From the NCBI RefSeq assembly GCF_029338335.1, contig NZ_CP119798.1: a DNA stretch of 64,000 nucleotides, one strand, 5' to 3'. The position numbers were made by a program, and so were the translations under genes. This stretch comes from Halomontanus rarus (GTDB lineage Archaea; Halobacteriota; Halobacteria; Halobacteriales; Natrialbaceae). Position 1 is the first letter of the stretch, and each line of letters opens with the position of its first letter. Positions 16,004 to 25,232 of the stretch are shown piece after piece. Below the pieces are notes generated by a model that saw nothing but the letters and a program-made list of their open reading frames with translations, did not search any database and was not told where the DNA came from.

Positions 16004-17272
16004 TCAATCGGTGTCCCTGTCTCCACTATGTTTACCGCGGTTGACCCGGTCGAGCGTGACCGTTACGATCGTCCCTTGGGGATAATTGTCGTCGATTTCG
16101 AACTCCGCGTCAATTTCGTTGAGTACCGTTGTCACCAGATACAAACCGACGCCTATACCAGACTCTTTTGTGAACCGAACATTGGGGTCGATGAGCAGTT
16201 CTTTCTGCCGATCTGGAATTCCAACTCCGTCGTCTGCGATTTCTACGGATGCGTGGTCGACTCCTGTTTTGATGGATACCGTAATCTGTGGGTTCGCAAC
16301 GTTGGAGTGAGTAACTGCGTTGGACAGGAGATGCTTGATTACCGACGCGAGCATCGGTGAGGCGTAAACGGTGACCGGGTCGTGATCGCTGTCGTCCCAG
16401 TTGATTGTAACTGGCATGTCGGCTTCCCGTCGTAACCGTGCTACCTCCGCATCGACAACCCTGACCAGATTATAGGGTTCGTGTTCCAGCTTGGTCGTAG
16501 AGAGCACATCGATGAGTTCCGAGGCCGTGTCCGTGAGTTCGACAACGTGCTCGGCCGCGTCCAGCAACGCGTCGATTGCTGTTTCATCAGTTGTATCGAT
16601 TTGGTCCCTAATCTGGTCACCGAAGCCCACGACCATGCTCATGTCGTTACGGATATCGTGGCTCACGATCTGGTTTAACAGAGCGAGTCGATGGTTTCGG
16701 TCGAGTAAATCGCGGTGGTTCTGTTTTCGTTCGATGGCGTACCGGAGCGTGCGCAGTAGCACTTCTTCGTTGATCGTTCCTTTGACCAAATAATCCTCGG
16801 CACCGCGCTGGATCGCTCGGACGCCGATTCCGATTTCATTTCGACCGGTTAAGACCACGACCGGAATCATCGGCGCCTGCTCGACCATCCGTTCAACGGT
16901 TTCGATTCCCATGCTATCGGGCAACATGAGGTCGAGGAGTACTACATCCGGTGGTTCAGTTCGTACTTGTTCTAGCCCATCGACAAGCCGATCGACATGT
17001 GTGATATTGGTAATATCTATTGGTTTTGGCCCGTTGCCAATGGTGTGCGCGGATTGATGCCCCAATACGATCTGTTCGACGAACCGGGCATCGTCGAGAT
17101 TATCTTCGACGAGAACGACCTCTATCCCCGAGTCCTCTGCATTCGTCATTGTGACGCCCACTCTATGATGGGGGTGGAAACTCGATCCCATTCCGTTACA
17201 AAATGCATACGAATCGCCTTTGTGTTCGACCGGACGTCGTGGTCTGAGAGTCTCACGAGATTCATTTGACAA
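16004..17272 (-). CDS. Receiver-histidine kinase hybrid
   Basis: The 422-residue protein has a receiver domain at about 48-180, with acidic VEDN, phospho-acceptor region VVLLDLMLPDSMG and YLVKG. A HisKA-like helix with VSHDIRNDMSMV and a HATPase region (LLSNAVTHS, DDGVGIP, GIGVGLYLV) follow. There is no membrane segment. ATG 17272 lies about 25 bases downstream of TATATATA, which favours a leaderless start; an internal ATG at 17149 would remove 41 poorly conserved residues and is a fair alternative. It is divergent from the HxlR-receiver gene, so both may be controlled together. Confidence 0.85.
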   Translation of the reverse strand: MSNESRETLRPRRPVEHKGDSYAFCNGMGSSFHPHHRVGVTMTNAEDSGIEVVLVEDNLDDARFVEQIVLGHQSAHTIGNGPKPIDITNITHVDRLVDGLEQVRTEPPDVVLLDLMLPDSMGIETVERMVEQAPMIPVVVLTGRNEIGIGVRAIQRGAEDYLVKGTINEEVLLRTLRYAIERKQNHRDLLDRNHRLALLNQIVSHDIRNDMSMVVGFGDQIRDQIDTTDETAIDALLDAAEHVVELTDTASELIDVLSTTKLEHEPYNLVRVVDAEVARLRREADMPVTINWDDSDHDPVTVYASPMLASVIKHLLSNAVTHSNVANPQITVSIKTGVDHASVEIADDGVGIPDRQKELLIDPNVRFTKESGIGVGLYLVTTVLNEIDAEFEIDDNYPQGTIVTVTLDRVNRGKHSGDRDTD

Positions 17273-17282
17273 CTAGTGATAC

Positions 17283-17309
17283 ATTATATATACCGAACCA
17301 TTATATTTC
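17283..17309. promoter_or_regulatory. Overlapping divergent TATA boxes
   Basis: ATTATATATA (17283-17292) is correctly placed for a minus-strand start at 17272. ATTATATTT (17301-17309) is correctly placed for the plus-strand ATG at 17329. Only 56 bases separate the two starts, so regulator binding at one promoter should affect the other. Confidence 0.5.
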
Positions 17310-17328
17310 TTCACCTATATTTGTAGGT

Positions 17329-18150
17329 ATGACCAGACGTGGAATCGACATTCGAACGGACGAAAGCATCGCGTTCGACGTTCTGGCTATACTCTCCAAG
17401 AAGTGGCATCCGCTCGTAATTGTAACGCTCGATCGACACGGGCCGATGGGATTCAGTGACTTACTCGAAACGATACCGGACGTCTCGGGGAAAGTTCTCA
17501 CCAGATCGCTCGAAGCACTACAGGATGCTGGGGTTGTCGAGCGAACGGTACTGAGCGAATCTCCACTCAGGGTCAAGTACGAACTTACGGATGCAGGTCA
17601 CGATATGAGTTCCGTGTTCGACGTTTTGACTGAGTGGGGAGAGAAACACCTCGAGCAGACCACGCCGACGGTGCTGCTTGCGGAATCAGATCGCCGGATA
17701 ACGCGGATGTATTCACAGTGGCTCGCGGACCGTTACGACGTCTTGTGTGCTCACAACGACGATGAACTCGAAGTGTGCCTCGACGAGAACCCCGACGTTG
17801 TTGTCTTCGAAAGGGAATTTCCCAGGGTAGATCCAACTACAGTTATCGATGCTGTCAGTCCGAAGTGTCGGATCATTATACTTGCCGGCTCCCGTCCGGG
17901 ATCTGACTTACTCGATATCCCTTGTGACGATGTACTTCGGAAACCGCTCATCCAAACGGCCATACATGAAGCGATTGACGAACAATTGGCTCGTCGAGGA
18001 GAACCCGATACGCGACGAGAGCGCGCGTCGCTATCTGCCAAATGCTCACTATTTGAATCGGTCAACTCACAAGAGGCGCTGAAGACGAACACGGCCTACA
18101 TCGAGGCCTGTTCGCGTCTCGAGAAACTTCAAAACCGATCTGATAACTGA
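17329..18150 (+). CDS. HxlR-type winged helix fused to a receiver-like domain
   Basis: The 273-residue protein has an HxlR DNA-binding domain at about 10-100 (ILSKKWHPLVIVTLD, GFSDLLETIPDVSGKVLTRS, YELTDAGHDM). A receiver-like domain follows at about 115-220, beginning TPTVLLAESDRRITRMY. At the phospho-acceptor position it has Glu161 (VVVFEREFP) where HalX-type receivers have Asp, while the lysine of VLRKPL is kept. A C-terminal helical tail resembles HalX. The start follows a TATA box by about 25 bases; an in-frame ATG-like start 63 bases earlier was rejected for that reason. Confidence 0.85.
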   Translation: MTRRGIDIRTDESIAFDVLAILSKKWHPLVIVTLDRHGPMGFSDLLETIPDVSGKVLTRSLEALQDAGVVERTVLSESPLRVKYELTDAGHDMSSVFDVLTEWGEKHLEQTTPTVLLAESDRRITRMYSQWLADRYDVLCAHNDDELEVCLDENPDVVVFEREFPRVDPTTVIDAVSPKCRIIILAGSRPGSDLLDIPCDDVLRKPLIQTAIHEAIDEQLARRGEPDTRRERASLSAKCSLFESVNSQEALKTNTAYIEACSRLEKLQNRSDN

Positions 18151-18403
18151 GCTCGTCCTTCATCTCACCCTCTTTCAACTGTGGAACGATAACCAATTGA
18201 TAATGGCAATAACTATTACTACTGGAACTTTTCACTTTCTCTATGTCAATCAAATCTGAAGCCTCCTTCTTTTTGCTTTAAGCGTGTTCTATGCCCTAGC
18301 GGTTCACTTTCACTGGCTTACCTTCATGTCACAGGCTTCCTCACTTCGGTGTCACTAAAATATTATATTGTTACGGACAATCAGTATTTCTTGGGAATGC
18401 GAG

Positions 18404-19012
18404 ATGGGATTCACACAACTCGGGCGCGATGAGACGAACCCCTCAGCAAAAACCGGATCGTCACGAAACGAACCGACGGGACCATCAGAACAGTTACCGT
18501 TAGATGATGTTTTTAAGATACTCTCGAATCAACGACGTCGATACGTAATTGCACACCTGGATAATAGTGATGACAACCGGTTCCGGGTTCGTGATCTGAC
18601 TGACCAAGTCGCTGCATGGGAAAACGACGTCTCGATTCAAGAAGTGACGTACAAGGAACGAAAACGCGTCTACACGTCCCTCTATCAATCGCATTTGCCG
18701 AAGATGGATAACTTAGGTATTATCCGCTATGATCAAAGTAGAGGGATAGTCGAGCGGTTGCAGACCATCGATCAGCTAGGAACGTATCTCGATTCGCTCG
18801 ATTCGCCCGACGATGACGGCGATGATGATGAGCTACGGAGTTACGTTTCGGTCGGTGTGGCCGGGCTCTGTGTTGTCTTCGTTATCGTTTCCGGGAGCGG
18901 ACTCCTGCCATTTCTTCCACAGACTGGATTCGGTATCGCACTCGCCATTGCATTGATTCTCTTGATCGAGGTAGGTGTACACGTTGCCAATTTCCACTAC
19001 TCCGCCCGATAG
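18404..19012 (+). CDS. DUF7344-type winged-helix protein with two membrane helices
   Basis: The 202-residue protein carries the DUF7344 core at about 30-125: DDVFKILSNQRRRYVIAHL, then RVYTSLYQSHLPKMDNLGII and RYDQSRGIVERL. An acidic linker (DDDGDDDEL) and two hydrophobic segments follow. ATG 18404 was chosen over a TTG at 18368 that sits on the TATA-like sequence. It has the same architecture as the protein at 2272, so the two may be membrane-tethered regulators of one type. The 253-base gap before it holds no gene. Confidence 0.8.
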   Translation: MGFTQLGRDETNPSAKTGSSRNEPTGPSEQLPLDDVFKILSNQRRRYVIAHLDNSDDNRFRVRDLTDQVAAWENDVSIQEVTYKERKRVYTSLYQSHLPKMDNLGIIRYDQSRGIVERLQTIDQLGTYLDSLDSPDDDGDDDELRSYVSVGVAGLCVVFVIVSGSGLLPFLPQTGFGIALAIALILLIEVGVHVANFHYSAR

Positions 19013-19389
19013 CGGAAGTTCTCCGCGTAAAGCTGGGACAACTGATTCCCGGACGGACACCTCTCAAGTCGGTGACCGTGACTCGGTTGGAGCCGAAAAC
19101 CGTGTCGGCGAATCAACTTTTACTGCTGTACGTTTAAGGACCACCATGAGATCGAGTGCCAATCTTAATGGACTTCTGCCACCTTTGATATTCCAATACG
19201 TTTGGTAATTAGTGAACAAAACTATTATTTGTCATCCCCTCTATCCTATATTTCTACTGAATCATTGTAGTATTCATGGGTATAACGCAGAATATTGGCG
19301 TTAAGACGATATTAAACTATCTGATTGCTAGAGTCATGCACACATACATATATAGAACAGATAATATTCTCATATTACGTGATGGGACA

Positions 19390-20526
19390 ATGATAATCGA
19401 CGAAACAATACGGTTCGATTATGTAACGTGGGACGACCACGACTCGAGCAGTCACGACGAGTATGACCAATCTACAGTCGAGACACTCATCGAGGAGTTA
19501 AACGGGAACCTCACTTTCGATCAGAGCCTCTATTATTCACACATCTTATTTTCTGAAAATTCGAGTCTCGACGAACGAAGCCGAATACTTCGGGAACTCC
19601 GAAATTCACTCGATGTTCGAGGCGTTCGCCCCGAAATCACCGAGATGAGTTCGTCTGACACGATCGCAGATCTACTCATCGTGACGACTATCTCCCCGAA
19701 TTTGATCGCTAATTCGCTCGAGCAGGAGTGGGTTGACCGCATCGAACTCTGGGAAGCCGACCCGGAAACACTCGACATTGAGGTGATCGAACCATCCGAA
19801 GACGGTTCCCGTGACGGCACGGCGGAGTTCGACCGGATCCGTGAGGAATATGTCGGTGCATGCCAGAGCGATAATGAACCCGTGTTTGGCGAGCCGGAAC
19901 ACGTTCACTTCTCCGAAGACGAGGTTGGGTTCGACGAACTATTGATGTCGGTTGCGGACGGCGGGAAGAACGTTGCCGATTCCGACCGAACCAATGATCC
20001 CGAGTCCGATACGCTGGTTAGCGCACTCGTAGCTGAACTCGATACATCGACGGCAGATTGTGACGACGTAATGACGTTGTGTGAATATTTTGGTCAGACA
20101 CAGTCCCCGACGAGTATCGAGATCCAATTGAAACACGTTCAATCACGAGTAGAAACCTTCGATGCATATGTCGATGCACTCGAAGAGTTTCTCGATGGAC
20201 GTGGGACAGCACGGGACATACTCGATGAGATGAGGTCGGATATTTCTGAGATACGGGATGAATTACTGATGGCAGCCGAAGAACGGGACACTATTCAAAC
20301 GAGAGTCGAGGCTCTGGAGTCGGATGTTCCATCGTCAGGTGTGGTTTCTGCGGAAATCGAACGAATAGAACAGTCTATTGCTACTGTCGATGACGAGTAT
20401 CGCCGAGAGACCGAACAAATCAGCGCTCGTCTGGATTCGGTTCAAGAGGCGTTCGAAGAACAGAAGCAGTGGCAACAGCAGCTTCGAATGGCGTTCAATT
20501 ACGACGAATCGGAGACTGGCGAGTAG
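19390..20526 (+). CDS. Acidic coiled-coil protein of unknown function
   Basis: The 378-residue protein is strongly acidic. The first 200 residues are mixed alpha/beta without a motif I recognise. Residues about 250-375 are heptad-rich, with predicted coiled coils around DEMRSDISEIRDELL and IERIEQSIATVDDEYRRE. There is no signal peptide. ATG 19390 was preferred to an ATG at 19276 because TACATATATA at 19342-19351 is correctly placed for it, and the intervening codons are AT-rich and unlike the rest. The 377-base gap before it shows nothing else. Confidence 0.7.
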   Translation: MIIDETIRFDYVTWDDHDSSSHDEYDQSTVETLIEELNGNLTFDQSLYYSHILFSENSSLDERSRILRELRNSLDVRGVRPEITEMSSSDTIADLLIVTTISPNLIANSLEQEWVDRIELWEADPETLDIEVIEPSEDGSRDGTAEFDRIREEYVGACQSDNEPVFGEPEHVHFSEDEVGFDELLMSVADGGKNVADSDRTNDPESDTLVSALVAELDTSTADCDDVMTLCEYFGQTQSPTSIEIQLKHVQSRVETFDAYVDALEEFLDGRGTARDILDEMRSDISEIRDELLMAAEERDTIQTRVEALESDVPSSGVVSAEIERIEQSIATVDDEYRRETEQISARLDSVQEAFEEQKQWQQQLRMAFNYDESETGE

Positions 20527-20624
20527 CTTTGATAGTCTCTCTGAAAGGGCATGACAAGGCTTCGTGCATTTTGTTGCACCCGAGCAGTGGATCTTCAGAG
20601 ACGAGGGTTTTCGATCCCATTTAA

Positions 20625-20670
20625 ACCATGCTCCTCACAGGTTGCGATGCCTTGCCCTGCGAGACGCAAG
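20625..20670 (+). repeat. Partial copy of the 446-715 repeat
   Basis: GCTCCTCACAGGTTGCGATGC here matches GCTCCTCACAGGCTGCGGTGC near 561. It indicates the same dead element inserted at least three times in this window. Confidence 0.35.
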
Positions 20671-20736
20671 CACCTAGACGCCGAGTGAGCGCCTTCAGAT
20701 TTAGATCGCAATTCTAGTACGAACGCAGTCAGTAAG

Positions 20737-21591
20737 GTGATTTCGGCCGATGAACAGGCATACGAGAACGAGGAGACTCGAGCGGACGTCGTCGACGAGA
20801 ACCCGGAATTCCGAGCGACGGTGGAGATGGAGATTCAGGCGAAGGTGGATGCGAACCATCCAGATGCGCGGATCGAGGAAGCGTCGGATCGGATCTACGG
20901 AAAGACCCTCGAGCAAGAAGAGCGGATTCGGGCTCGAGAGGAAGAACTCGAGGCGATCAGTATGAGAGCGGCGTTCGGACGACAGTCGGGTCTCGAACGG
21001 CGGTCGCGACGAGTCGTAGCGGAGGCTGTCCAGGAGCGTCACAGGGAGTTCGAAAAGCAGGCGGCGAGTGTGAATTCGGAGCTAGAGCCGGTTCGACAGG
21101 ATCCACGAGAGCAGTTGTCGCCGGCGGAGCTCGGGCAGGTCAACCAGCAGGCGGGACGGCTGGCAGCCGAGACGGTCGGTGGTTACACCAGGGCGGTCAT
21201 CGCCGAACGGATCGCGACGCGTGTCCTCGGAGGAGCCGAAATCTTCGAGGCGGTGATGGCGACGAAAGAGGAGTTACAGCACGAAGCCGGAACGATCGTG
21301 CCGATCGGGAGCCTCGAGGAGATCAAGCGTGGCGAGGTGAGCGTCGAAGGGGAAATCGTGGAGCTCTGGGAACCGTCGTGTCCGAGCATGCAACAGGTCG
21401 GACTGATCGAGGACGAGACAGGGATGACGAAGTTTACGGTCTGGAAGGCAAGCCGGCAGCCGATGGTCCGCGAGGGTGAGCGGGTCCGATTTAGAGCAGT
21501 CGCGAAGAACTGGTACCAGGGCCGGTGTTCGATCGCGCTGACGGGCTGGTCGGAGGTCGTCTTCCCCGATCGCGGTCGGTGGTGGTCGTAG
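20737..21591 (+). CDS. OB-fold nucleic-acid-binding protein
   Basis: The 284-residue protein starts with GTG 20737. Residues 1-160 are helical and charged (EEASDRIYGKTLEQEERIRA). Residues about 175-280 form an OB-fold of the RPA type: SVEGEIVELWEP, VGLIEDETGMTKFTVWKAS, GERVRFRAVAKNWYQG and SIALTGWSEV. Proteins like this are common on haloarchaeal plasmids and are thought to bind single-stranded DNA or RNA. Nothing adjacent shows its pathway. An internal start around residue 76 cannot be excluded. Confidence 0.8.
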   Translation: MISADEQAYENEETRADVVDENPEFRATVEMEIQAKVDANHPDARIEEASDRIYGKTLEQEERIRAREEELEAISMRAAFGRQSGLERRSRRVVAEAVQERHREFEKQAASVNSELEPVRQDPREQLSPAELGQVNQQAGRLAAETVGGYTRAVIAERIATRVLGGAEIFEAVMATKEELQHEAGTIVPIGSLEEIKRGEVSVEGEIVELWEPSCPSMQQVGLIEDETGMTKFTVWKASRQPMVREGERVRFRAVAKNWYQGRCSIALTGWSEVVFPDRGRWWS

Positions 21592-21788
21592 CCGGTTAGA
21601 GTCCCCTTTTTTGCTGGTGTGTCGCGGTCACCGCCCCCTCCCACCACCTCCACGGTCCGGACTGCTCACGGCTGTTGGCCGTTGCGCGGTCGGGCTTTCG
21701 CTACAGCTGAGAAGCTGACTCAATTATAATTACTACGCGATAAGTCGAATCCCCTATATTTAATGCGGCATATTACCTATTGAAGAGT

Positions 21789-22076
21789 ATGTATGATCTG
21801 ACTGGGTTCCAGCGCGACCTTCTGTACGTCTCGGCAGGACTGGACGAGCCACACGGTCTCGCGATCAAAGACGAACTCGACGACTACTACGAATCCGAGA
21901 TCCATCACGGACGGCTCTATCCAAATCTCGATACACTCGTCGACAAGGGCCTCCTCGAGAAAGGCGAGGCAGACCGTCGGACGAACGTCTACTCGGTGAC
22001 CCGGCGTGGTCGCCGCGAGATCGAAGCTCGTCGTGACTGGGAGGGACAGTACGTCGCGGACCTTCTCGAGGAGTAG
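21789..22076 (+). CDS. PadR-family regulator
   Basis: The 95-residue protein is a compact PadR winged helix: MYDLTGFQRDLLYVSAGLDE, GLAIKDELDDYYESEIHHGR, LYPNLDTLVDKGLLEK and YSVTRRGRREIEARR. PadR proteins are dimeric repressors. ATG 21789 is preferred to the TTG at 21780 because its paralogue at 57803-58090 starts at the same residue. A third copy is truncated at 45870-46139. The 405 bases that follow hold no supported gene. Confidence 0.85.
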   Translation: MYDLTGFQRDLLYVSAGLDEPHGLAIKDELDDYYESEIHHGRLYPNLDTLVDKGLLEKGEADRRTNVYSVTRRGRREIEARRDWEGQYVADLLEE

Positions 22077-22481
22077 TCTTCGTTGGGAATCTGATCGACA
22101 AGGGGTAAATACTCTTTCCAAACGATCCTCAGACGGGGTGCCTCTGTCGTACTGCGGATCACTCGACACCTCCCCAGGTGTCGCTGACGGGGCGTGATCA
22201 TGTGATCGGAACGTCTTCTCTGGCAAGACAGACGTTACCCCGTCGTTCATCACTCGTGAGGCAACTGTTATCAATCTTGTTGCTAGGTTGACATAGGTAT
22301 GAGTATTAGACATCTGTATCTGCTGCCAGTCATCGGTATCGGGGATACTCACAATCAGTCGTCGTCGTCGGTCCAGCGAGCACAATTGTCTCTGTCAGTA
22401 TCAATAGCCGCCTTTCGAATCAGAGTACTGAAATCATCAGAAGGGCTATTGCACTCCTCGTTCTTCCCTAGACTATCCAGT

Positions 22482-22643
22482 ATGTGTGAACAGCACGGGA
22501 CAGAGGAGGTCTCCGTTATCTGTGCTGACTGTGGGGCACTCTATCCGGCATTGCGTCTCCCCACTGGAAAACTCACACGAGTGAGTAACATCCCGTTTTG
22601 CCGCTGTGGCTGTGACTCGTTCGTTGAAGTAACTGACGGCTGA
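22482..22643 (+). CDS. Small zinc-ribbon protein
   Basis: A 53-residue protein starting MCEQHGTEEVSVICADCG and ending after CRCGCDSFVEV. CADC and CRCGC give the four-cysteine pattern of the small haloarchaeal zinc-finger proteins. The frame is open further upstream, but that part is not protein-like. Its function is unknown. Confidence 0.65.
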   Translation: MCEQHGTEEVSVICADCGALYPALRLPTGKLTRVSNIPFCRCGCDSFVEVTDG

Positions 22644-22717
22644 TCACCGTCAACTGTCGCTGTCTTTCCTTCGGATTTCGTCTCGAGGTGTCGCTTCTGT
22701 TTTTCCAAACAGCGTCG

Positions 22718-22978
22718 CTAGTCTGTCGGCGTTACGCGGAGTTCGTCGTTGACTTCGTAAAAGTAGCCGCGCTCGAGGAGTCTCCGGAGGACGTAGTCCG
22801 TGTCTTCAGGTTCGAGTGTAAGCTCGTCGGTCGTGAGGAGGATGTCGACTGCGTTGTCTCGAGTGATCGCCTGTGTGTTGCAGTCGTCTTCCACGTCAGT
22901 TGCATGAGTCGTGAGAATATCGTAGGCTTCGAGAATCCATTCGGGGAGTGGCGGTCGTGGATCGTTGAGATTAGACAT
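22718..22978 (-). CDS. Small acidic hypothetical protein
   Basis: An 86-residue acidic protein (PEWILEAYDILTTHATDVED, then EDTDYVLRRLLERGYFYEV). It looks like a small winged-helix or helix-turn-helix-like domain with a terminal beta pair, but has no diagnostic motif. It is divergent from debris on one side and faces the zinc-ribbon gene at 22482. Confidence 0.6.
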   Translation of the reverse strand: MSNLNDPRPPLPEWILEAYDILTTHATDVEDDCNTQAITRDNAVDILLTTDELTLEPEDTDYVLRRLLERGYFYEVNDELRVTPTD

Positions 22979-23111
22979 CGCGTCTCTAGGCCAGTATTCG
23001 GAATGAACGTGCTTAACACTAACCCGTCATGTTCTACGTTCCTCATTTAGACACATTCAGGAAAGGTGGTGGTTCGAATGAGGCTATTCCCGCAGGTGGT
23101 GTCGGCGTCAA

Positions 23112-23264
23112 CTAGCGGTCGACGTTCGGAATCCGACAACCACAGGGCCCGAAAACGCGATCACTCGGTCCTCGTACGGTCACCTGGAAGACCGGCTCGC
23201 CGCAGTTCGGACACGTGTGATCCGGTGTCTCATAGGACACTTCGAGGTCGGAATCCTCGCTCAT
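23112..23264 (-). CDS. 50-residue zinc-ribbon protein
   Basis: The minus strand reads MSEDSDLEVSYETPDHTCPN, continues CGEPVFQVTVRGPSDRVFG, and ends PCGCRIPNVDR with a TAG stop. CPNCG and CGC provide four cysteine ligands. Its size and pattern resemble the single-domain zinc-finger microproteins that are frequent in haloarchaea. It lies in an otherwise empty stretch. Confidence 0.6.
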   Translation of the reverse strand: MSEDSDLEVSYETPDHTCPNCGEPVFQVTVRGPSDRVFGPCGCRIPNVDR

Positions 23265-23337
23265 ACGAGCCTCCGGCTCGCCTGCAATCGGGCTTGCCGA
23301 GCGATGGATCTTGCTCGTGAACGATACGCCAGTCGTG

Positions 23338-23474
23338 CGAGACGTTTATGTCTCGAGAGAAGCAATGCAAACATGGCTTCGAACTGCACGGTTGGAAGCC
23401 ACGTCTCGGGTGCTCCAACACCCGGGGCATTTCAGCGCATGCCCCCTGCGTCCGTTTTGGATCGGTGGCTTCCA
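23338..23474 (+). ncRNA. Candidate structured RNA with a branched fold
   Basis: A 10-bp outer stem, TGGAAGCCAC (23393-23402) with GTGGCTTCCA (23465-23474), encloses two hairpins. One is GGGTG/CACCC (23408-23423); the other is GGGGCAT/ATGCCCC (23424-23445). A further hairpin, GAGAC/GTCTC, lies just upstream at 23338-23353. No open reading frame explains this much pairing. I do not recognise an RNA family. It could also be the end of a mobile element. Confidence 0.4.
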
Positions 23475-23716
23475 CCTGAATGTTACTTCTGTAGGAACAT
23501 ATACCTATTGGAAATAGTCACCATTTTAGGGGGCTGAACGCTGTCCGTCGAAAACGATATTTCTCGAGAAGAACTCACTGACCCCGCCGAAAGCGAACTC
23601 GAGGACGACGACGAGTAATTCCCATCATGACCGATGAACTCGAGGACGACAAAGAAGAGAAAGTAGAATATCGATAGGCAGTGAAAGCGGGAGTTGATCT
23701 CAGTTGCTGTTGTCGG

Positions 23717-24379
23717 TTATCTCACCGGGGAGAGGACGATTTGAATGATATCCTCGGAAGACACATCCATAGTCGTTTCGTCACCGCCTCCTATCTGGAA
23801 GGTGAACGTCCCGTCGCTGCCACGCGCGATCGAACTCTCGTTGAGTTGGATCTGAGACAGTTGGTCGGCGGGGATTTTCGTCACGTTCTCGTCACTGCTT
23901 TCGTTGTCCTGGTTCAACTCGAGTTCATCACCGTCGGCCGACACAATGTCATAATCGGCGGCGTTGAGAGAAACTGCGTTTGAGGCGTTAAGCGTGACCG
24001 GTTCGTCGACTGATGTGACCGTCTGTTTGTCGAGATCGACATCAGCCACAACACGCGTGTCTTCAGGTGCATCCTGTGGCGCCACCTTGACATGGACAAT
24101 CTCTTCGTCGAACTCCGAGGCCCAGACCTCGAAATGGACGGCCGCGCTGCCATTGAAGTAGCTCTGAACAGTGTCGTTCGCCCAGGCAGTCTTGATCGCC
24201 TGATCAACTTCTTCCTCACTGACTGCGTCAGGATTGCTGATATCGACGGTGTAGTTGGCTGGCGATGCAGTAGCCGACGTTGTGTCGGCATTCGGGGTGT
24301 CTATACTTGCGGCGACAACACCACTTGCACTAAGTGCTAGCAGTGCCACGACCGCAAGCGTGAGTACGTTATCTCGCAT
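23717..24379 (-). CDS. Exported protein of unknown function
   Basis: The 220-residue protein begins MRDNVLTLAVVALLALSASG, a clear Sec signal peptide, with cleavage near VVAASID. The mature part is acidic. A middle section (YTVDISNPDAVSEEEVDQAI and later VVADVDLDKQTVTSVDEPV) resembles a PepSY-like beta-sheet unit. A similar segment appears in the exported protein at 25300 (YTVDIDLVNETVTDITNW). Upstream codons beyond ATG 24379 are leader. Its promoter region carries two GTTTCNAAC-type repeats (24529-24548), also found before the 25300 gene. Confidence 0.75.
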   Translation of the reverse strand: MRDNVLTLAVVALLALSASGVVAASIDTPNADTTSATASPANYTVDISNPDAVSEEEVDQAIKTAWANDTVQSYFNGSAAVHFEVWASEFDEEIVHVKVAPQDAPEDTRVVADVDLDKQTVTSVDEPVTLNASNAVSLNAADYDIVSADGDELELNQDNESSDENVTKIPADQLSQIQLNESSIARGSDGTFTFQIGGGDETTMDVSSEDIIQIVLSPVR

Positions 24380-24528
24380 GGTTTTGCTTTGTATGTGGCG
24401 AACCGAGAGGGGAGGGCCGATATCTACATATTGGTCAGTGGGACCTCTGGCCGTGTCATCCCGGTTCGCCTCGCTCAGACCTTGCCTGAAAGACCATATA
24501 ATCATTAATTGTAACAGGTGTGAGAGCC

Positions 24529-24548
24529 GTTTGAAACGAGTTTGAAAG
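24529..24548 (-). promoter_or_regulatory. Two 9-base repeats phased by 11 bases
   Basis: GTTTGAAAC (24529-24537) and GTTTGAAAG (24540-24548) are reverse complements of the GTTTCNAAC pattern, exactly 11 bases apart, upstream of a TATA-like sequence for the 23717 gene. One helical turn of spacing suggests adjacent protein sites on one DNA face. Confidence 0.5.
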
Positions 24549-24580
24549 CCGCTTCTACCGGGTTTCAGGACAGGGATTAG

Positions 24581-25153
24581 TCACTGCAGATGAATTGTAT
24601 TCCCCATTCCGCTCCGTTTTCGCTCCACGAGTTCTTTGTGCTCTAGTTTGTCGAGAGTGCGACTAACAGTCGCTTTCGAAAGATCGGTCTCCTCGACAAG
24701 GTTCTGCTGTGCCAGCTCCCCGTCGGCCTCGATCAGTAATTCGTAGATAGTCTCTTCATTGTCTGAGAGCGTCTCAAGTGTCTCTTCCCACTGTTCTGCG
24801 TTTAGTGTCGAGTCTGCCGTATACTTTGCCGGGGTCACAACGCCGTCATTTGTCTTGACACGTGGCTGTGTCTGCGCTTGTATCTGAGTTTGGTCCTGCC
24901 GAGTAAGCACGTGTGCTTGGTTGTGAACGACGAGATACGTGCCACTGATACCACAGACGAAAGCGGCGACCGCGACAACGGCCACTTCACGGTAGGTGAA
25001 GTACTCACCGACACTCGTCGTCTGTGCGCCATTCTCTCCAAGCGAAACCATCACCGGAGATGGTGTGATCAATTGGACGGCTAAAACAAGGGTAGCAGCA
25101 AGAAACACGACCGCTGCCAGCAGATGGGTGTGTTGGAGGACCCGGAAATTCAT
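24581..25153 (-). CDS. Membrane-anchored MarR-like winged-helix regulator
   Basis: The 190-residue protein has hydrophobic segments near 10-30 and 55-80, then a polar linker. Residues about 118-185 are a winged helix: ETLSDNEETIYELLIEADGE, QQNLVEETDLSKATVSRTLD and KLEHKELVERKRSG. The order, two N-terminal membrane helices then DNA-binding domain, matches a group of haloarchaeal regulators. ATG 25153 sits about 30 bases after ATAAAA. It lies between two exported-protein genes whose promoters share the repeat described at 24529 and 25233, so it is the natural candidate to bind it. Confidence 0.8.
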   Translation of the reverse strand: MNFRVLQHTHLLAAVVFLAATLVLAVQLITPSPVMVSLGENGAQTTSVGEYFTYREVAVVAVAAFVCGISGTYLVVHNQAHVLTRQDQTQIQAQTQPRVKTNDGVVTPAKYTADSTLNAEQWEETLETLSDNEETIYELLIEADGELAQQNLVEETDLSKATVSRTLDKLEHKELVERKRSGMGNTIHLQ

Positions 25154-25232
25154 GGGGAAACCATGCGCCACCGGGATTTTATGTCTACCGATCTATATGC
25201 TCGAGATGGGCTATGAAACAGGCGTAAAATGC

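Noticed and set aside
23530..23665. Two short acidic frames (LSVENDISREELTDPAESEL and MTDELEDDKEEKVEYR)
   Set aside because: Too short and low in complexity; no promoter or paralogue supports them, unlike the 44-residue pair.
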